64,000 nt of DNA from JALORV01 sp963769745 (GTDB lineage Bacteria > Pseudomonadota > Gammaproteobacteria > Burkholderiales > Burkholderiaceae_F). The stretch spans positions 1 through 64,000 of the forward strand of contig CAVYNB010000041.1 in NCBI GenBank assembly GCA_963769745.1, given 5' to 3'. The notes beneath the pieces were generated by a model. It had not been told where the DNA came from. It saw nothing but the letters and a program-made list of their open reading frames with translations, and made no database searches. How positions within the stretch are numbered: position 1 is the stretch's first letter; every line of letters starts with the position of its first letter. This document shows positions 16,254 to 25,284 of this stretch, piece after piece. Position numbers and translations under genes: made by a program.

Positions 16254-17186
16254 TGAACCACGAAGTCCAAACATCGCCGGTGCGGCGCACCCTGTTCGAC
16301 GGTGAGCTGTTGCAGGTCGGCCACGTTGCCGTGCGCCCGGCGTCGAGCGAGCTTGGCGAAATCGAAGTGTCAGATTCCAACGTGCTGGCGTTGACCTTGG
16401 CGGGCGTGTTTGCCAGGCACGATGGGCCGCGGCGGCACGTCATCGTCACACCGAATCATGCACTGTTCATCTCGGCCGGCACGCCCTACCGACTCAGCTT
16501 TCCGGGCTGCATCGGCGACCGGTGCCTGGTGCTGCGGTTCTCCGGCGACGCGCTGGCACAGGCCCTGCCGTCGGCTCTGGCGCGTGACGGCTTTGATGCT
16601 TCGGTCTTCGCCAGTCACGCGCTGCTCGAGCCGCCGACGTTGCTGGCGCGCACCCTGCTCTGGAGTCGCCTCGAGCGCGGCGAAATCGACGCACTGGACG
16701 TGGAGGAACGAGGCATCGGCCTGCTGGCGGCTGCCCTGCACGCGGCGCGCAAACCGTGGCGCAGCCGAACACCGTTGCGAGCCGGCGCGGCGCGCCGCCG
16801 GCGTCAGGTGGAGGACGTCAAGGAAGCCGTCGCCATCCATCCCGAGCGCAAGTGGACCCTCGGTGAGCTGGCCGGTCTCGCCTGCGTCTCGCCCGGTCAC
16901 CTGGCACATGTCTTTCGTGCAGAAGAGGGCAGCCTCGTTGTACCAGTACGTTCTGCGCTCGCGGCTGGCCCGTGCCTTGCATGCCGTGCTCGATTCCGAC
17001 ACTGACCTTACCGCCATTGCACTCGATGCCGGGTTTGCCAGTCACAGCCACTTTACGGCCCGGTTTCGCGCACTGTTCGGATGCACGCCGCTGGAGTTGC
17101 GGCGCGGCAAAGGCAATGGCAATCGCAAAACCCGGTTCAATGATCTGCGCCGGATCGTGACAGCGCGGGAGGCAGCAGTGGCCTAG
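16253..17186 (+). pseudogene. AraC family regulator, frameshifted in the HTH domain
   Basis: The start at 16253 overlaps the patatin stop (TGATG). Residues 1-225 form a cupin-like AraC-binding domain (IVTPNHALFISAGTPYRLSFPG). The first helix-turn-helix (WTLGELAGLACVSPGHLAHVF) is in the first frame. At 16931-16937 one extra base (AGCCTCG where AGCTCG would be expected) moves the rest, LYQYVLRSRLARAL ... IALDAGFASHSHFTARFRALFG, to the next frame, which ends at 17186. Repaired length is about 310 residues. Without repair the protein lacks its second DNA-contact helix. It could be a sequencing error; operon coupling suggests it regulates the patatin gene. Confidence 0.8.
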
Positions 17187-17217
17187 GCTTGTCTCTTCCT
17201 GGCCCGAGGAGACACAC

Positions 17218-18105
17218 TTGCCTTCGATCTCGTCAATCCCTCCGCTGTTCGTGCTGTCCGGGCTCGTGGCCAGCGCAGCGCCCGCCTCGGCCGTGCCGCC
17301 CCAGGAACTCGCCGAGATCCAACTGCGCGCCATCAACCATCGCTTTGTCAACCTCGACATCGATCCCGACGGCAAACTGATGGAGGCGTTGACCGACGAA
17401 GACTTTCTACTCACGGACGCCGACGGCACCTGGCACGATCGCGCGGGTTTCCTTGCGCAGATGCGCCGTCGGGCACCGCAGGTCGGCGCATTCGATGACG
17501 ACGTTCGGGTGCGTTTGTTCGGACCGGTCGCGCTGGTGCACGCCGTTTTTACAGGCGCCACCGGTGACGGCGAGGCGGCCAGGTTTCGCTACACCGACGT
17601 CCATGTCTGGACCGGAAAGGCTTGGAGCCTGGTGAGCGCCCAGAGCACGGTGATCAAGAGCGCCGTGACCGTGCCACAGCAGTCGGGCACCTCACCTGCC
17701 CATGAACCATGGCAAGGTCAAGACCCAAGCGGCGACGACCTCGCCGTCCTGCGGGCTCTCAACCAGAACTATGTCAAGGCCTTCCGTGAGGCCGATGTGG
17801 CTTGGTACGACGCCCACCTGGCACCGGACTATGTTGTGATCTCTGGCGACGGCTCGGTCCACAATCGCGCCGAGGCGTTGGCCAACTTCGCCAGACCGAC
17901 ATTCGCCACCCACTTCAGATCGTTTCCGGTCGACCGAGTGACCGTGCGCCGTTTCGACGACGTGGCGTTGATACACGCTGAGAATGCGTACGAACTGAAG
18001 GACCACCGCAAAGGTGTGAGCCGTTATACCGACATCTGGCACAAGCGCGATGGCCGATGGCTATGTATCGCCGCGCACATCACGCTGCACAAGGTTCCGG
18101 CATGA
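17218..18105 (+). CDS. Exported protein with two SnoaL/DUF4440-like domains
   Basis: 295 residues, starting with TTG at 17218 and GAGGAG about 8 bases before it. Residues 1-25 form a signal peptide (LFVLSGLVASAAPASA). Two NTF2-like domains follow: about 30-145 with DEDFLLTDADGTWHDRAGFL, and about 170-295 with LAPDYVVISGDGSVHNRAEAL. Both end in a W-containing last strand (GKAWSLVSAQSTVI and GRWLCIAAHITLH). DUF4440 proteins are often annotated as ketosteroid isomerase-like; the actual role of this periplasmic tandem form is unknown. It stands 31 bases after the AraC gene. Confidence 0.82.
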   Translation: MPSISSIPPLFVLSGLVASAAPASAVPPQELAEIQLRAINHRFVNLDIDPDGKLMEALTDEDFLLTDADGTWHDRAGFLAQMRRRAPQVGAFDDDVRVRLFGPVALVHAVFTGATGDGEAARFRYTDVHVWTGKAWSLVSAQSTVIKSAVTVPQQSGTSPAHEPWQGQDPSGDDLAVLRALNQNYVKAFREADVAWYDAHLAPDYVVISGDGSVHNRAEALANFARPTFATHFRSFPVDRVTVRRFDDVALIHAENAYELKDHRKGVSRYTDIWHKRDGRWLCIAAHITLHKVPA

Positions 18106-18119
18106 GGGGGCATGCCCCC
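18106..18119. other. Perfect palindrome after the SnoaL-like gene
   Basis: GGGGGCATGCCCCC begins immediately after the TGA stop. It can form a G/C-only hairpin but no T tract follows, so it may aid termination or protect the 3' end. The rest of the gap to 18385 (about 265 bases) shows no supported gene. Confidence 0.45.
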
Positions 18120-18384
18120 GCTGGATGACGCGCTCACTATGGCGCACCAAGGTGACCGACACGTGCCGACAAGACCACAAGCTGGGAGTGCTGATCCTTC
18201 TCGGTCACGCCAATATCGAAGTCGCGGTGAGGAGTCATGGTTTTGAACTTGGAGAGGTTTTGAGCTTGTGGGAGCAAGTCGAGGTGTAGCCAATCGTCGT
18301 TGCCATTGGGGGATCTCGCCAGTGGGCAGGCTCGCCACTTGTGCACGACTCCGTGCGCAAAGCGGTCAGCTCGCTCCAGCCCGA

Positions 18385-21069
18385 TCACCGGTCTGAATAG
18401 TGACGTCTATGCACATTAAGTTCGCCATCTAGCACTCCTTTCTTGCACTCGTTGCAAGCTTGAGGTCTGTCGGAGCTCGTCGAGCTCGCCGCGACAACGC
18501 CAAATCGATGGGCCGCACTCACCGCCTCGGCACGTGTGGCCACGCCGAGCTTGGCAAAGATCGCTGCGAGGTGGTGTTCGACGGTGCGCGCGGACCGGTG
18601 CAGGCGCAGCGCGATGTCCTTGTTGCGCAGCCCCGCCGCGACTAGTTCGAGCACAGCCACTTCCTTGTCGGTCAAGCCAGCGGGATGTTCGCGCGTCGAA
18701 CGCCGCGCGCCTCGCGGCAGGCCGCGCACGCCCGCCGCGCGCAGACGCTGGCGCACCCGCTCGACCATCGGCCGCGCGCCGAGCGCCTCGAACATGGCGA
18801 GGGCTTGGCGTTGCGCCGGTTCGTCGCCTTGTGCCAGGGCGCGCGCGGTCTCGAACGGGCAGCCGAGCGAGCGCCACGCGTCAGCCGCGTCCTGCCAGCG
18901 GCCGGCGGCTTCGAGCGCGAAAGGGTGCTCCGCGCAAAAGTCGGGAATCGGCGTCGCCTCGTCACCGCCGAGGCGGCACCATAACGCCAGTTGCGCGGCG
19001 AAATCGATCCGTCGCGCGGCAGCCGCCAGCGAAAGGTGGGCTGCAGCTTCGCGTGCAGCGTCGCCGTCGCGTCCTTCCAGCCAGGCGGCCTCGGCCCGCG
19101 CGACATGAAAGCGGCCGGGTCCGGTGCCCACGGCCAGATCGCGCGCCTCGTCGAGCGCGCTCCAGACGCCGGGGTCGCCGCGCCGCGCACGCAGCCGGCC
19201 GAGAGCGACCAGCGCCGCGATCCGTGCGATTACCGTGGCCTTCGGCTCTGCGATCACGGCATGCGCGGCGGCCGCCGCCTCATCCCAACGTCCCTGCTGC
19301 AGCAGTGCGTGGGCGAGCCACGCCGTCTGCCAAAGACGCGTGGCGTCAAGGTCGCGTTCGGTGCAGAAGTCGATGCCCTTGCGCAGCCACGTCTCGGCAT
19401 CCGCATGCCTGAACGCGTCGACGCAACCCGCCCCGAGGCTGGCGAAGATCTGACTGGCGAGTCGGTTCTCGTTAGCACCCTGCGCCAGTGCGAGTGCACG
19501 CTCGAGTGTCGCGATGCCCTCGTCGACCTGGTCCAGGTCGAGCTGCGAGCGGCCGATCGTCTTCAAGCACATCGCCATCTCGGCTTTGTCGCCTTCGCGC
19601 CCGGCCTGGACGAGCACCGACGACGCCAGGGTGATCGCCTCGTCGGATTCGCCTTGGTACTGGCAAAGCGACGCGGCGCAGCTACGCACCACGCGCGCCG
19701 CGTGTGAGTCGGGCTGGTCGGCGACGAGCGAGCTTGCTTCGCGCAATGCCGCCGCAGCGTCGGCGTTGCGTGCGGCGTAAAGGAATATGAGCGATTGCCG
19801 CGCCAGCGACACCGCTGCATTGTCCGGCCGCCCGTGCGCGCACCACAGCCGCGCCGCTTCGCTTCGCACGGCGATCGACTCGTCGAGGCCGATGCTCATA
19901 TGCACGTCTTCGGCTGAGGCGTCGAGCAGCGCGGCGCGCTCGGCACTGGGCTCGCAATGTGCGAGTGCGCAGGCCCAGTGCGCGGCGGCCTGCCGGTGCG
20001 CGCCGTGCACCGCCGCTTCGCGCGCCGCGACCGGCGCCCAGTGTCGCACCGCGGCGATGTCGCCGGCACCGTCGGCGTGTAGCACCAGCCGGGCGGAGCT
20101 GCGGGTTGTGTCCCTCGCCAAGAGCGCCTGCAGCACGAGCCGGTGCAGACCCATTGCCCGTGTCGGCGCCATCGCCTGCAGCACCGCCTGGCGCGCCAGT
20201 TCGTGGCGAAATGTGAACGCCGCGCTTTCGGTGCGCAGCACGCCGGTCGCCAGGCACTCGTCGATCGACCCGCTCTCGGCGCCCGTCAGCTCGCGCAACA
20301 ACCATGACTCCGCGCGTGGCCCTGCTACGGCGGCCGCGTCGAGCACGGCGCGCGCCGAGGGCGACAGACGTCCGGCGCGCGCCAGCACCGCGTCCTGAAC
20401 AGTGGCGGGAACGCCCCGCACGGCCTTTGCCGTGGCCGCCAGCACCTCCGTGACGAAGAACGGATTGCCTGCGGTCTGCTCGTACAAGGCCGTCGCATCG
20501 ACTCCGGTTCCGGCCGAGAGCGACCGCACCGCCGCCAGCGAGAGCGGCTGCGGCGCCAACCGCGGCGCTCCGGCAGTTGCCAGATCGCCGAGCACGGCGC
20601 GCAGCGGATGAGCCGGAACGACCTCGTCGTTGCGAAAGCTCGCGACAAGGAGCGAACGAGTGCGGGAGATGCGCCGGGCGGCATAGCGCAGCAGGTCGAG
20701 CGTCGCCTCATCGGCCCAGTGGACGTCTTCGAGAACGGCCAGCGCCGACCGTTGGGCGAGCAAGTCGACGAAGGCGACGAACAGTCGATGCCGCTCGCCT
20801 CTGCCGTCGTGCAAGATGGCCAGCTTGCCGCCCGAGTCGATGGCGATGTCGTCGAGCGCGCCGAGCGGCCGCGGCGTCGCCATCGCCTCGCAGGCACCCC
20901 AGTACACCGGGCTGTCGGTCCGCACGGAAGCGGCAAACGCTCGCAGCACAGCAGTCTTGCCAATGCCAGCTTCACCTTCGACGAAGACCAACTGGCCCGG
21001 GCCTTCACGCGCTTGCGACCATCGCGCAGCGAGCTGCGCGAGCAAGCCATCGCGCTCGAGCAGCGTCAT
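18385..21069 (-). CDS. Large ATP-binding LuxR-type regulator (LAL family)
   Basis: 894 residues. The N-terminal AAA/STAND ATPase has Walker A GEAGIGKT at 32-39 and Walker B LAVLEDVHWAD at 110-120. A long helical TPR-like region covers about 350-770. The C-terminal LuxR helix-turn-helix is at about 800-865 (LTDKEVAVLELVAAGLRNKDIALRLHRSARTVEHHL). This is the large ATP-binding LuxR (MalT/LAL) architecture, in which inducer and ATP trigger oligomerisation and activation. It is downstream of and co-oriented with the haloperoxidase gene, 78 bases apart, so it may belong to or control that unit. The inducer is unknown. Confidence 0.88.
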   Translation of the reverse strand: MTLLERDGLLAQLAARWSQAREGPGQLVFVEGEAGIGKTAVLRAFAASVRTDSPVYWGACEAMATPRPLGALDDIAIDSGGKLAILHDGRGERHRLFVAFVDLLAQRSALAVLEDVHWADEATLDLLRYAARRISRTRSLLVASFRNDEVVPAHPLRAVLGDLATAGAPRLAPQPLSLAAVRSLSAGTGVDATALYEQTAGNPFFVTEVLAATAKAVRGVPATVQDAVLARAGRLSPSARAVLDAAAVAGPRAESWLLRELTGAESGSIDECLATGVLRTESAAFTFRHELARQAVLQAMAPTRAMGLHRLVLQALLARDTTRSSARLVLHADGAGDIAAVRHWAPVAAREAAVHGAHRQAAAHWACALAHCEPSAERAALLDASAEDVHMSIGLDESIAVRSEAARLWCAHGRPDNAAVSLARQSLIFLYAARNADAAAALREASSLVADQPDSHAARVVRSCAASLCQYQGESDEAITLASSVLVQAGREGDKAEMAMCLKTIGRSQLDLDQVDEGIATLERALALAQGANENRLASQIFASLGAGCVDAFRHADAETWLRKGIDFCTERDLDATRLWQTAWLAHALLQQGRWDEAAAAAHAVIAEPKATVIARIAALVALGRLRARRGDPGVWSALDEARDLAVGTGPGRFHVARAEAAWLEGRDGDAAREAAAHLSLAAAARRIDFAAQLALWCRLGGDEATPIPDFCAEHPFALEAAGRWQDAADAWRSLGCPFETARALAQGDEPAQRQALAMFEALGARPMVERVRQRLRAAGVRGLPRGARRSTREHPAGLTDKEVAVLELVAAGLRNKDIALRLHRSARTVEHHLAAIFAKLGVATRAEAVSAAHRFGVVAASSTSSDRPQACNECKKGVLDGELNVHRRHYSDR

Positions 21070-21147
21070 GGTTCGGCTCCCTGGCGGTGGGCTGTCACCC
21101 TCAGCCGCGCCCGCCGCAGTAGCGCATGTTAGTCGAGCGGTTGACGC

Positions 21148-22401
21148 TCAGCGACTCGCATGCGACGCCGCCGCGGGTCGCAGATGGTTCGCGACCACAT
21201 ACGCGCCCACTCTGCGACCGAGCTCGGTGGAGTGCTCGTTGGTGGTGCGGAAATGGATGCCGGCAAACGCTCGTGCGTCCTCCATCTCCTTCTCGATCTG
21301 CGCAAGGCTCGTGTAGCTGCGCATCATCCCGAGACCCGGCGGGAATACGTAGCTGAACTTCACCTCGTCGGTGCCGAAGAGATCGCGCAACACCTGCGCG
21401 ACGGCACCCGCGGCGATGCAGTGGGCGGAGGGGTATTCCGGGTGGGGCGGGGTGATGAGCAGCGATTCCCAGTTCGGGTCGGCGGCAACGCCGCCGTAGC
21501 CAGCCCGAATCGCCGTGATCGGACGCCACGCATTCTCCAGGTATTTGATCCTGAACGAGACGAGCAACGCGTCGGCGGCAGCCGTGTGCGTCAGCGCGAA
21601 GAGGCGGGCGTTCTCCTGCATTGAGAGCTTTCTCGCCTGAGAGGCGGCGCGCGCGACGGCGTTCAACTGGGGGATCTCGTTGCCCGACCAGAAGAGCGCC
21701 ACGGCGGTCTGATCGGCCGTGCGTTCGGTGCTGTAGCGACCGCCCAGGCGCTTGATCTCGTTCAGATCACGTGTGAACTCTGCACCCGTCAGCGCGGGCC
21801 TGCCCTTCGCGGCGAACTGATCGACCGACTTGACCGTAAAGGGTGTGACGCCGCCCAGCTGCGGCAGTGCGCCGGGCGCGAGTCCAGGTGGCGTTCGCTG
21901 CCACACGCCGGCGCCGGTGCCTGGCTTGTCCTCAGCCTTCGCGTCGAAGTTGTCCTTGGCGCGCCAGGCCAGCATGCGCTCGGCCACGGTCTTCCCGACC
22001 ACGATGCCGTCGGCTTTCGAGCGCTCGTCGCTGATTTTCGCCAGCGACTGGGAAAGTGCGGTATCCAACGCGGCCTTCTGCGATGGCACGAGTACGGCGA
22101 GGACACCGTGCGCGGCGGTCGCTACAGCGGCGTCTTTTGAGGCGCCTGCGGGCGCCTCGACCGGGAAGCGATACGTATCGTGGACCGGGTCGATCGAGTT
22201 GATTGCGTCATATATCGCGCCATGCATCGCAGCCATGACTCGCGCATGCACGGGCGGCACTGCAATCGGCAGCGCCGCAGCGGTCGCGTTCCAGTCCATC
22301 ACCGCGTCGGCACGAGCCGGGCCGATTGCGCCCGGCAGGCACAGTGTTGCGGCGATCGCTGCCGCGAACGCGCGTTGAATTTTCAGAATGACAGATTTCA
22401 T
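21148..22401 (-). CDS. Vanadium-dependent haloperoxidase / PAP2-type phosphatase
   Basis: 417 residues with a signal peptide (about 1-31, ending GPARA). The vanadate/phosphate-binding residues of the family are visible: K and RP in KYLENAWRPITAIR (the KX6RP motif), PSAH in HPEYPSAHC, and R and the catalytic His in RAFAGIHF. Enzymes of this fold either oxidise halides with peroxide or act as acid phosphatases, and sequence alone cannot separate them. A strong GGAGGTC site precedes the ATG. The gene follows a DUF4242 gene by 28 bases. It is probably periplasmic. Confidence 0.85.
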   Translation of the reverse strand: MKSVILKIQRAFAAAIAATLCLPGAIGPARADAVMDWNATAAALPIAVPPVHARVMAAMHGAIYDAINSIDPVHDTYRFPVEAPAGASKDAAVATAAHGVLAVLVPSQKAALDTALSQSLAKISDERSKADGIVVGKTVAERMLAWRAKDNFDAKAEDKPGTGAGVWQRTPPGLAPGALPQLGGVTPFTVKSVDQFAAKGRPALTGAEFTRDLNEIKRLGGRYSTERTADQTAVALFWSGNEIPQLNAVARAASQARKLSMQENARLFALTHTAAADALLVSFRIKYLENAWRPITAIRAGYGGVAADPNWESLLITPPHPEYPSAHCIAAGAVAQVLRDLFGTDEVKFSYVFPPGLGMMRSYTSLAQIEKEMEDARAFAGIHFRTTNEHSTELGRRVGAYVVANHLRPAAASHASR

Positions 22402-22429
22402 GTGACCTCCGTTGATGGGTAACGCCCGT

Positions 22430-22705
22430 TCAGAGGAAATACGGATCGAAGACCCGCACCTCCGTGATGCGGTCGACCGGCAGGGCGGTGGCCTGCGCGG
22501 CGATCCGAATCGCCTCGGGCGACGGAGAGTCGACGATGCAGAAGCTGCGGCAACGGTCCGGCGTCACGAAAGAGTGGATCCAGGTCACGCCTTCGCGCGC
22601 ATTGGCGCGGATCACTTCGTCGCAGTGAGCCGCGGCGCGGCCGTCAGCGGCCGTCCCAGCGCGAGCGCATTCGCAGAAGGTGCGTTCGACGAGGTAGCGT
22701 GGCAT
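22430..22705 (-). CDS. DUF4242 domain protein, second copy
   Basis: 91 residues with the DUF4242 pattern MPRYLVERTF ... VTWIHSFVTPDRCRSFCIVDSPSPEAI and the ending AQATALPVDRITEVRVFDPYF. It has four Cys residues (C11, C13, C28 and a CxxxC-like pair in DRCRSFC), more than the copy at 8587-8859. Some family members are reported to bind nickel. It lies 28 bases upstream of, and co-oriented with, the vanadium haloperoxidase gene, so they are probably cotranscribed. The function is unknown. Confidence 0.8.
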   Translation of the reverse strand: MPRYLVERTFCECARAGTAADGRAAAHCDEVIRANAREGVTWIHSFVTPDRCRSFCIVDSPSPEAIRIAAQATALPVDRITEVRVFDPYFL

Positions 22706-22837
22706 GGTCGACTCCGTTTCGCGAGGCGATCAGGAACATTAGGACTCGGTCCAAGCGCGCGATACGGTCGAACCACCCAGATTTGAGCAACCGCGCGCGG
22801 ATGGTGGAGCGCCTCCCGGCGCAATGAGTCACCGATA

Positions 22838-22869
22838 GGACGACCCCCGGGGCGCGGGGAGGGTCGTTC
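22838..22869. terminator. Terminator-like hairpin in the 22706-23191 gap
   Basis: GGACGACCC pairs with GGGTCGTTC (allowing one G-T) around a GC-rich loop. No T tract follows, so efficiency is doubtful. The rest of the 486-base gap holds no supported gene apart from the large inverted repeat at 23025-23068. Confidence 0.35.
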
Positions 22870-23024
22870 ATGTCGCATTGATGCTAAAGCCGCTCGGCGG
22901 GGCCAAACATCGCTGGTCTGCTAAATGCAAAGGAAGAGAATTTGGTCCGCTTGCGGGCGAAACGGCGGGGCGGTTGAAATGTCTGGGGTTGGCCGGCACT
23001 ACAAGTGCAAGGCCACTCCAGGAC

Positions 23025-23068
23025 GCTGTCGTGGCGAGCGCGGTTTCGCGTGGCGCGTTCACGACAGC
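23025..23068. repeat. Inverted repeat upstream of the hemerythrin gene
   Basis: GCTGTCGTG (23025-23033) is an exact inverted copy of CACGACAGC (23060-23068) with 26 GC-rich bases between, which can extend the pairing. It lies about 125 bases before the hemerythrin start. It could be an operator or part of the transcript leader. Confidence 0.5.
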
Positions 23069-23191
23069 AGCGCGCGGCGTGCGACGCAGCCTGCCAGCTT
23101 AGTTACCGCGAGCGCCGTGCGTGCGCCGCAGCGGGGCGTCGCTGATCGAGCACAATGCCGCGTCCGAACCACGTGATCCGGGAGCTGCCAC

Positions 23192-23776
23192 ATGATCTTC
23201 GATGCCATCCGCGAGAGCCACGACCTACAACGCGACCTGTGCCGCAAACTCACGGCATCGCGCCACGATATGGCTGCGCGTCAGGTGCTGTTCCTGCAGT
23301 TGAAGGTTGAGTTGATGGCACACGCGGCTGCCGAGGAACGCCACCTGTACGTACCGCTGCTGATGGAGGACGGCGGCCTCGACGCGTCGCGCCATGCGCT
23401 GCACGAGCACCACGAGGTCGACGAGTTGCTGGACAAGTTGTCGGTGCGCAACAAGAAACAGGCCGGGTGGATCGCAACCGCGAAGACGCTGAGCTTCAAG
23501 GTGCGCCACCACCTGAAGGAGGAGGAGTCGAAGTTCTTCCAGGTCGCCGGGCGCCTGCTGTCCACGACCAAGAAGAAGCAGCTTGCCCGCAAGTACACGC
23601 GCGAGATCGTGCGCATGCGCAGGCACTACGCTGCCGAGTACGAAACGGTGGCTGTCGCGGCGGGGAGCGGCCGCGTCAAGCCTGCGAAGCGCGCGGCCGA
23701 CAAGCTCGCGACGCGTGGCAACGCGCGCACGGGCGCCCAACTGCGAGGAAAGAGCGAACCGCGCCGCACGCGCTGA
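23192..23776 (+). CDS. Hemerythrin (HHE) domain protein
   Basis: 194 residues. A hemerythrin cation-binding domain spans about 1-150, a four-helix bundle with candidate iron ligands H10 (RESHDL), the His and Glu in AHAAAEERHLY, the cluster HALHEHHEVDEL and VRHHLKEEES. Such proteins bind oxygen or NO at a di-iron site or handle iron and stress. The last 45 residues are a Lys/Arg-rich disordered tail, unusual and perhaps nucleic-acid binding. GGGAG precedes the start. The gene is alone, with non-coding DNA on both sides. Confidence 0.87.
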   Translation: MIFDAIRESHDLQRDLCRKLTASRHDMAARQVLFLQLKVELMAHAAAEERHLYVPLLMEDGGLDASRHALHEHHEVDELLDKLSVRNKKQAGWIATAKTLSFKVRHHLKEEESKFFQVAGRLLSTTKKKQLARKYTREIVRMRRHYAAEYETVAVAAGSGRVKPAKRAADKLATRGNARTGAQLRGKSEPRRTR

Positions 23777-24011
23777 TTAGGCGCCAACGATGGCGCGCCA
23801 CGTCCGGCGATGCCGTCACCCCGCCGGTGCGAGGTGTTGCGCACGACTCCATGGGCCTTCATGATTTTCACTTCCACCAATGCCGGCTTATGGCCGGCGG
23901 CGAGCAGACCGTTGGCTAAGTGCGCTCTAGTTGACGATGTCCGCAATCGGGCGATACACACAACTGACGGAACGTCTGCAATTGGCTCGATTCCAGCGGC
24001 GCGCGCCGACC

Positions 24012-24719
24012 TCAGTTTGAACGTCCTGCCTGATCCAGGATGTCCAGCAACTGAGTCGGAGCGCTGATCATCGGATCGTGGCCGGTGGCGATTTCGATCA
24101 CCTGCCAGCCCGGTTCGGACCGCACTCGCTGACGCGACTTTTCGATCGCCGGAAGTGCCGGCGAGGTGCAGTCCACAAAAGTGCGAGACAGGCTTGCCAC
24201 GCGCGCCTCGTCGAACTGCAGCACGTCTTCATACACACCGCCCGGATGTGGCTTCTGGCGTCGGTCCACCCACACCGCATCCTCGCCGGTCAGGCCATAG
24301 GCCGACGCCGGCGGAGGCATGATGACGCCGTCTCGCGCGATGTCTGCTCTACGGGCTTGGCGCGCGCTTTCGTTATGGGAACTCGACCAACTCTCGCCGC
24401 TGTGGGGAATGATGGCATCGAGGTAGACCAGCCGGACAATGCGTTCCGCGTAGCGATCAGCCACGGCGGTGATCAACAACCCGGCATAGCTGTGCCCCAC
24501 AAGCACGAGGCGCGCCAGCTCTTCCGTCTCAATGACTGACACCACATCGTCGATGTGAGTCGCCAGCCGGATGGAAGAGGACATCAGGTGTTCGCGTTCA
24601 CCGAGCCCCGTAAGTGTCACGGCAAATGCGCGATCACCTTTAGCCCAGAGTGACGGCAGGATCTTTCGCCAGCACCAGGCGCCATGCCATGCGCCATGAA
24701 CGAGAACGAAGTCAGTCAT
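24012..24719 (-). CDS. Alpha/beta hydrolase (salicylate esterase-like)
   Basis: 235 residues from the ATG at 24719 (MTDFVLVHGAWHGAWCW), which gives the standard family beginning; an upstream in-frame start adds 12 unlikely residues. Oxyanion motif HGAWHGAWCW, nucleophile in GHSYAG, catalytic His in ATGHDPMISAP. This is the plant methylesterase / hydroxynitrile lyase-like subgroup, common in bacteria and mostly of unknown substrate. It has no signal peptide. The gene is alone, about 260 bases from the sbtB end; that gap (24720-24979) holds no supported gene. Confidence 0.83.
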   Translation of the reverse strand: MTDFVLVHGAWHGAWCWRKILPSLWAKGDRAFAVTLTGLGEREHLMSSSIRLATHIDDVVSVIETEELARLVLVGHSYAGLLITAVADRYAERIVRLVYLDAIIPHSGESWSSSHNESARQARRADIARDGVIMPPPASAYGLTGEDAVWVDRRQKPHPGGVYEDVLQFDEARVASLSRTFVDCTSPALPAIEKSRQRVRSEPGWQVIEIATGHDPMISAPTQLLDILDQAGRSN

Positions 24720-24979
24720 GCTGTTTGCCCCGCGCCGAGCTTTCGAACATGCCACTACTCGCAGACCGCCCAGTTTCGCAACGGCAGCGTTCAGGAATGG
24801 CGACTATCGGATAAGTGTGGCCGCGGTGAGCCACGACTGCAAGTGGCGATAAGCACAATCGCACACCGAAAGAACGGTGGCTCCCCAGCGGGCCAACTCA
24901 TGGGGCATGAGCGCACTGGACATCCCCGCATGCACAGGCACCCGCCGAGGAGACTGGGCTCTTCCTGCGTGGCAGTCGG

Positions 24980-25282
24980 CTAAAACTTCTCTGCGCGGAA
25001 CACACCGACGTCGGCGGTGAACATCGCGGTCGCATAGTGCGGCGCGTAGCTGGCGAGCACGTGTTGTGCGAGTGAACGGGCAACCTCGGCGTCGCAGACG
25101 ACCTTCATCTCGATCGAACGATCGGCCTCCCAGCTGGCTTCGCGTTCACCGCGCTCGCCGCCTCCGCGCACCTCGGTGATGGTGTAGCCGTGTGCGCCGA
25201 ACTGGCGCGCATCGCGGATCAGGTTCTTCTCCAGCGCCGCTTCGGTGATGATGACGAGGAGTTTCTTTGCGTGTGTCTGCAT
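24980..25282 (-). CDS. sbtB: PII-like regulator of the bicarbonate transporter, SbtB-type
   Basis: 100 residues from the ATG at 25282 (MQTHAKKLLVIITEAALEKNL), two bases after the repaired stop of sbtA. The fold is PII-like: a first strand, then GYTITEVRGGGERGEREASW, the T-loop region of SbtB-type proteins, and a C-terminal strand VGVFRAEKF. In cyanobacteria SbtB binds adenine nucleotides including cAMP and controls SbtA. The pairing here gives the name. A longer open frame upstream is just the shifted transporter end. Confidence 0.85.
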   Translation of the reverse strand: MQTHAKKLLVIITEAALEKNLIRDARQFGAHGYTITEVRGGGERGEREASWEADRSIEMKVVCDAEVARSLAQHVLASYAPHYATAMFTADVGVFRAEKF

Positions 25283-25284
25283 GC

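Noticed and set aside
18137..18388. 83-residue minus-strand frame after the LuxR gene
   Set aside because: No start signal or homology; overlaps the end of a well-supported gene.
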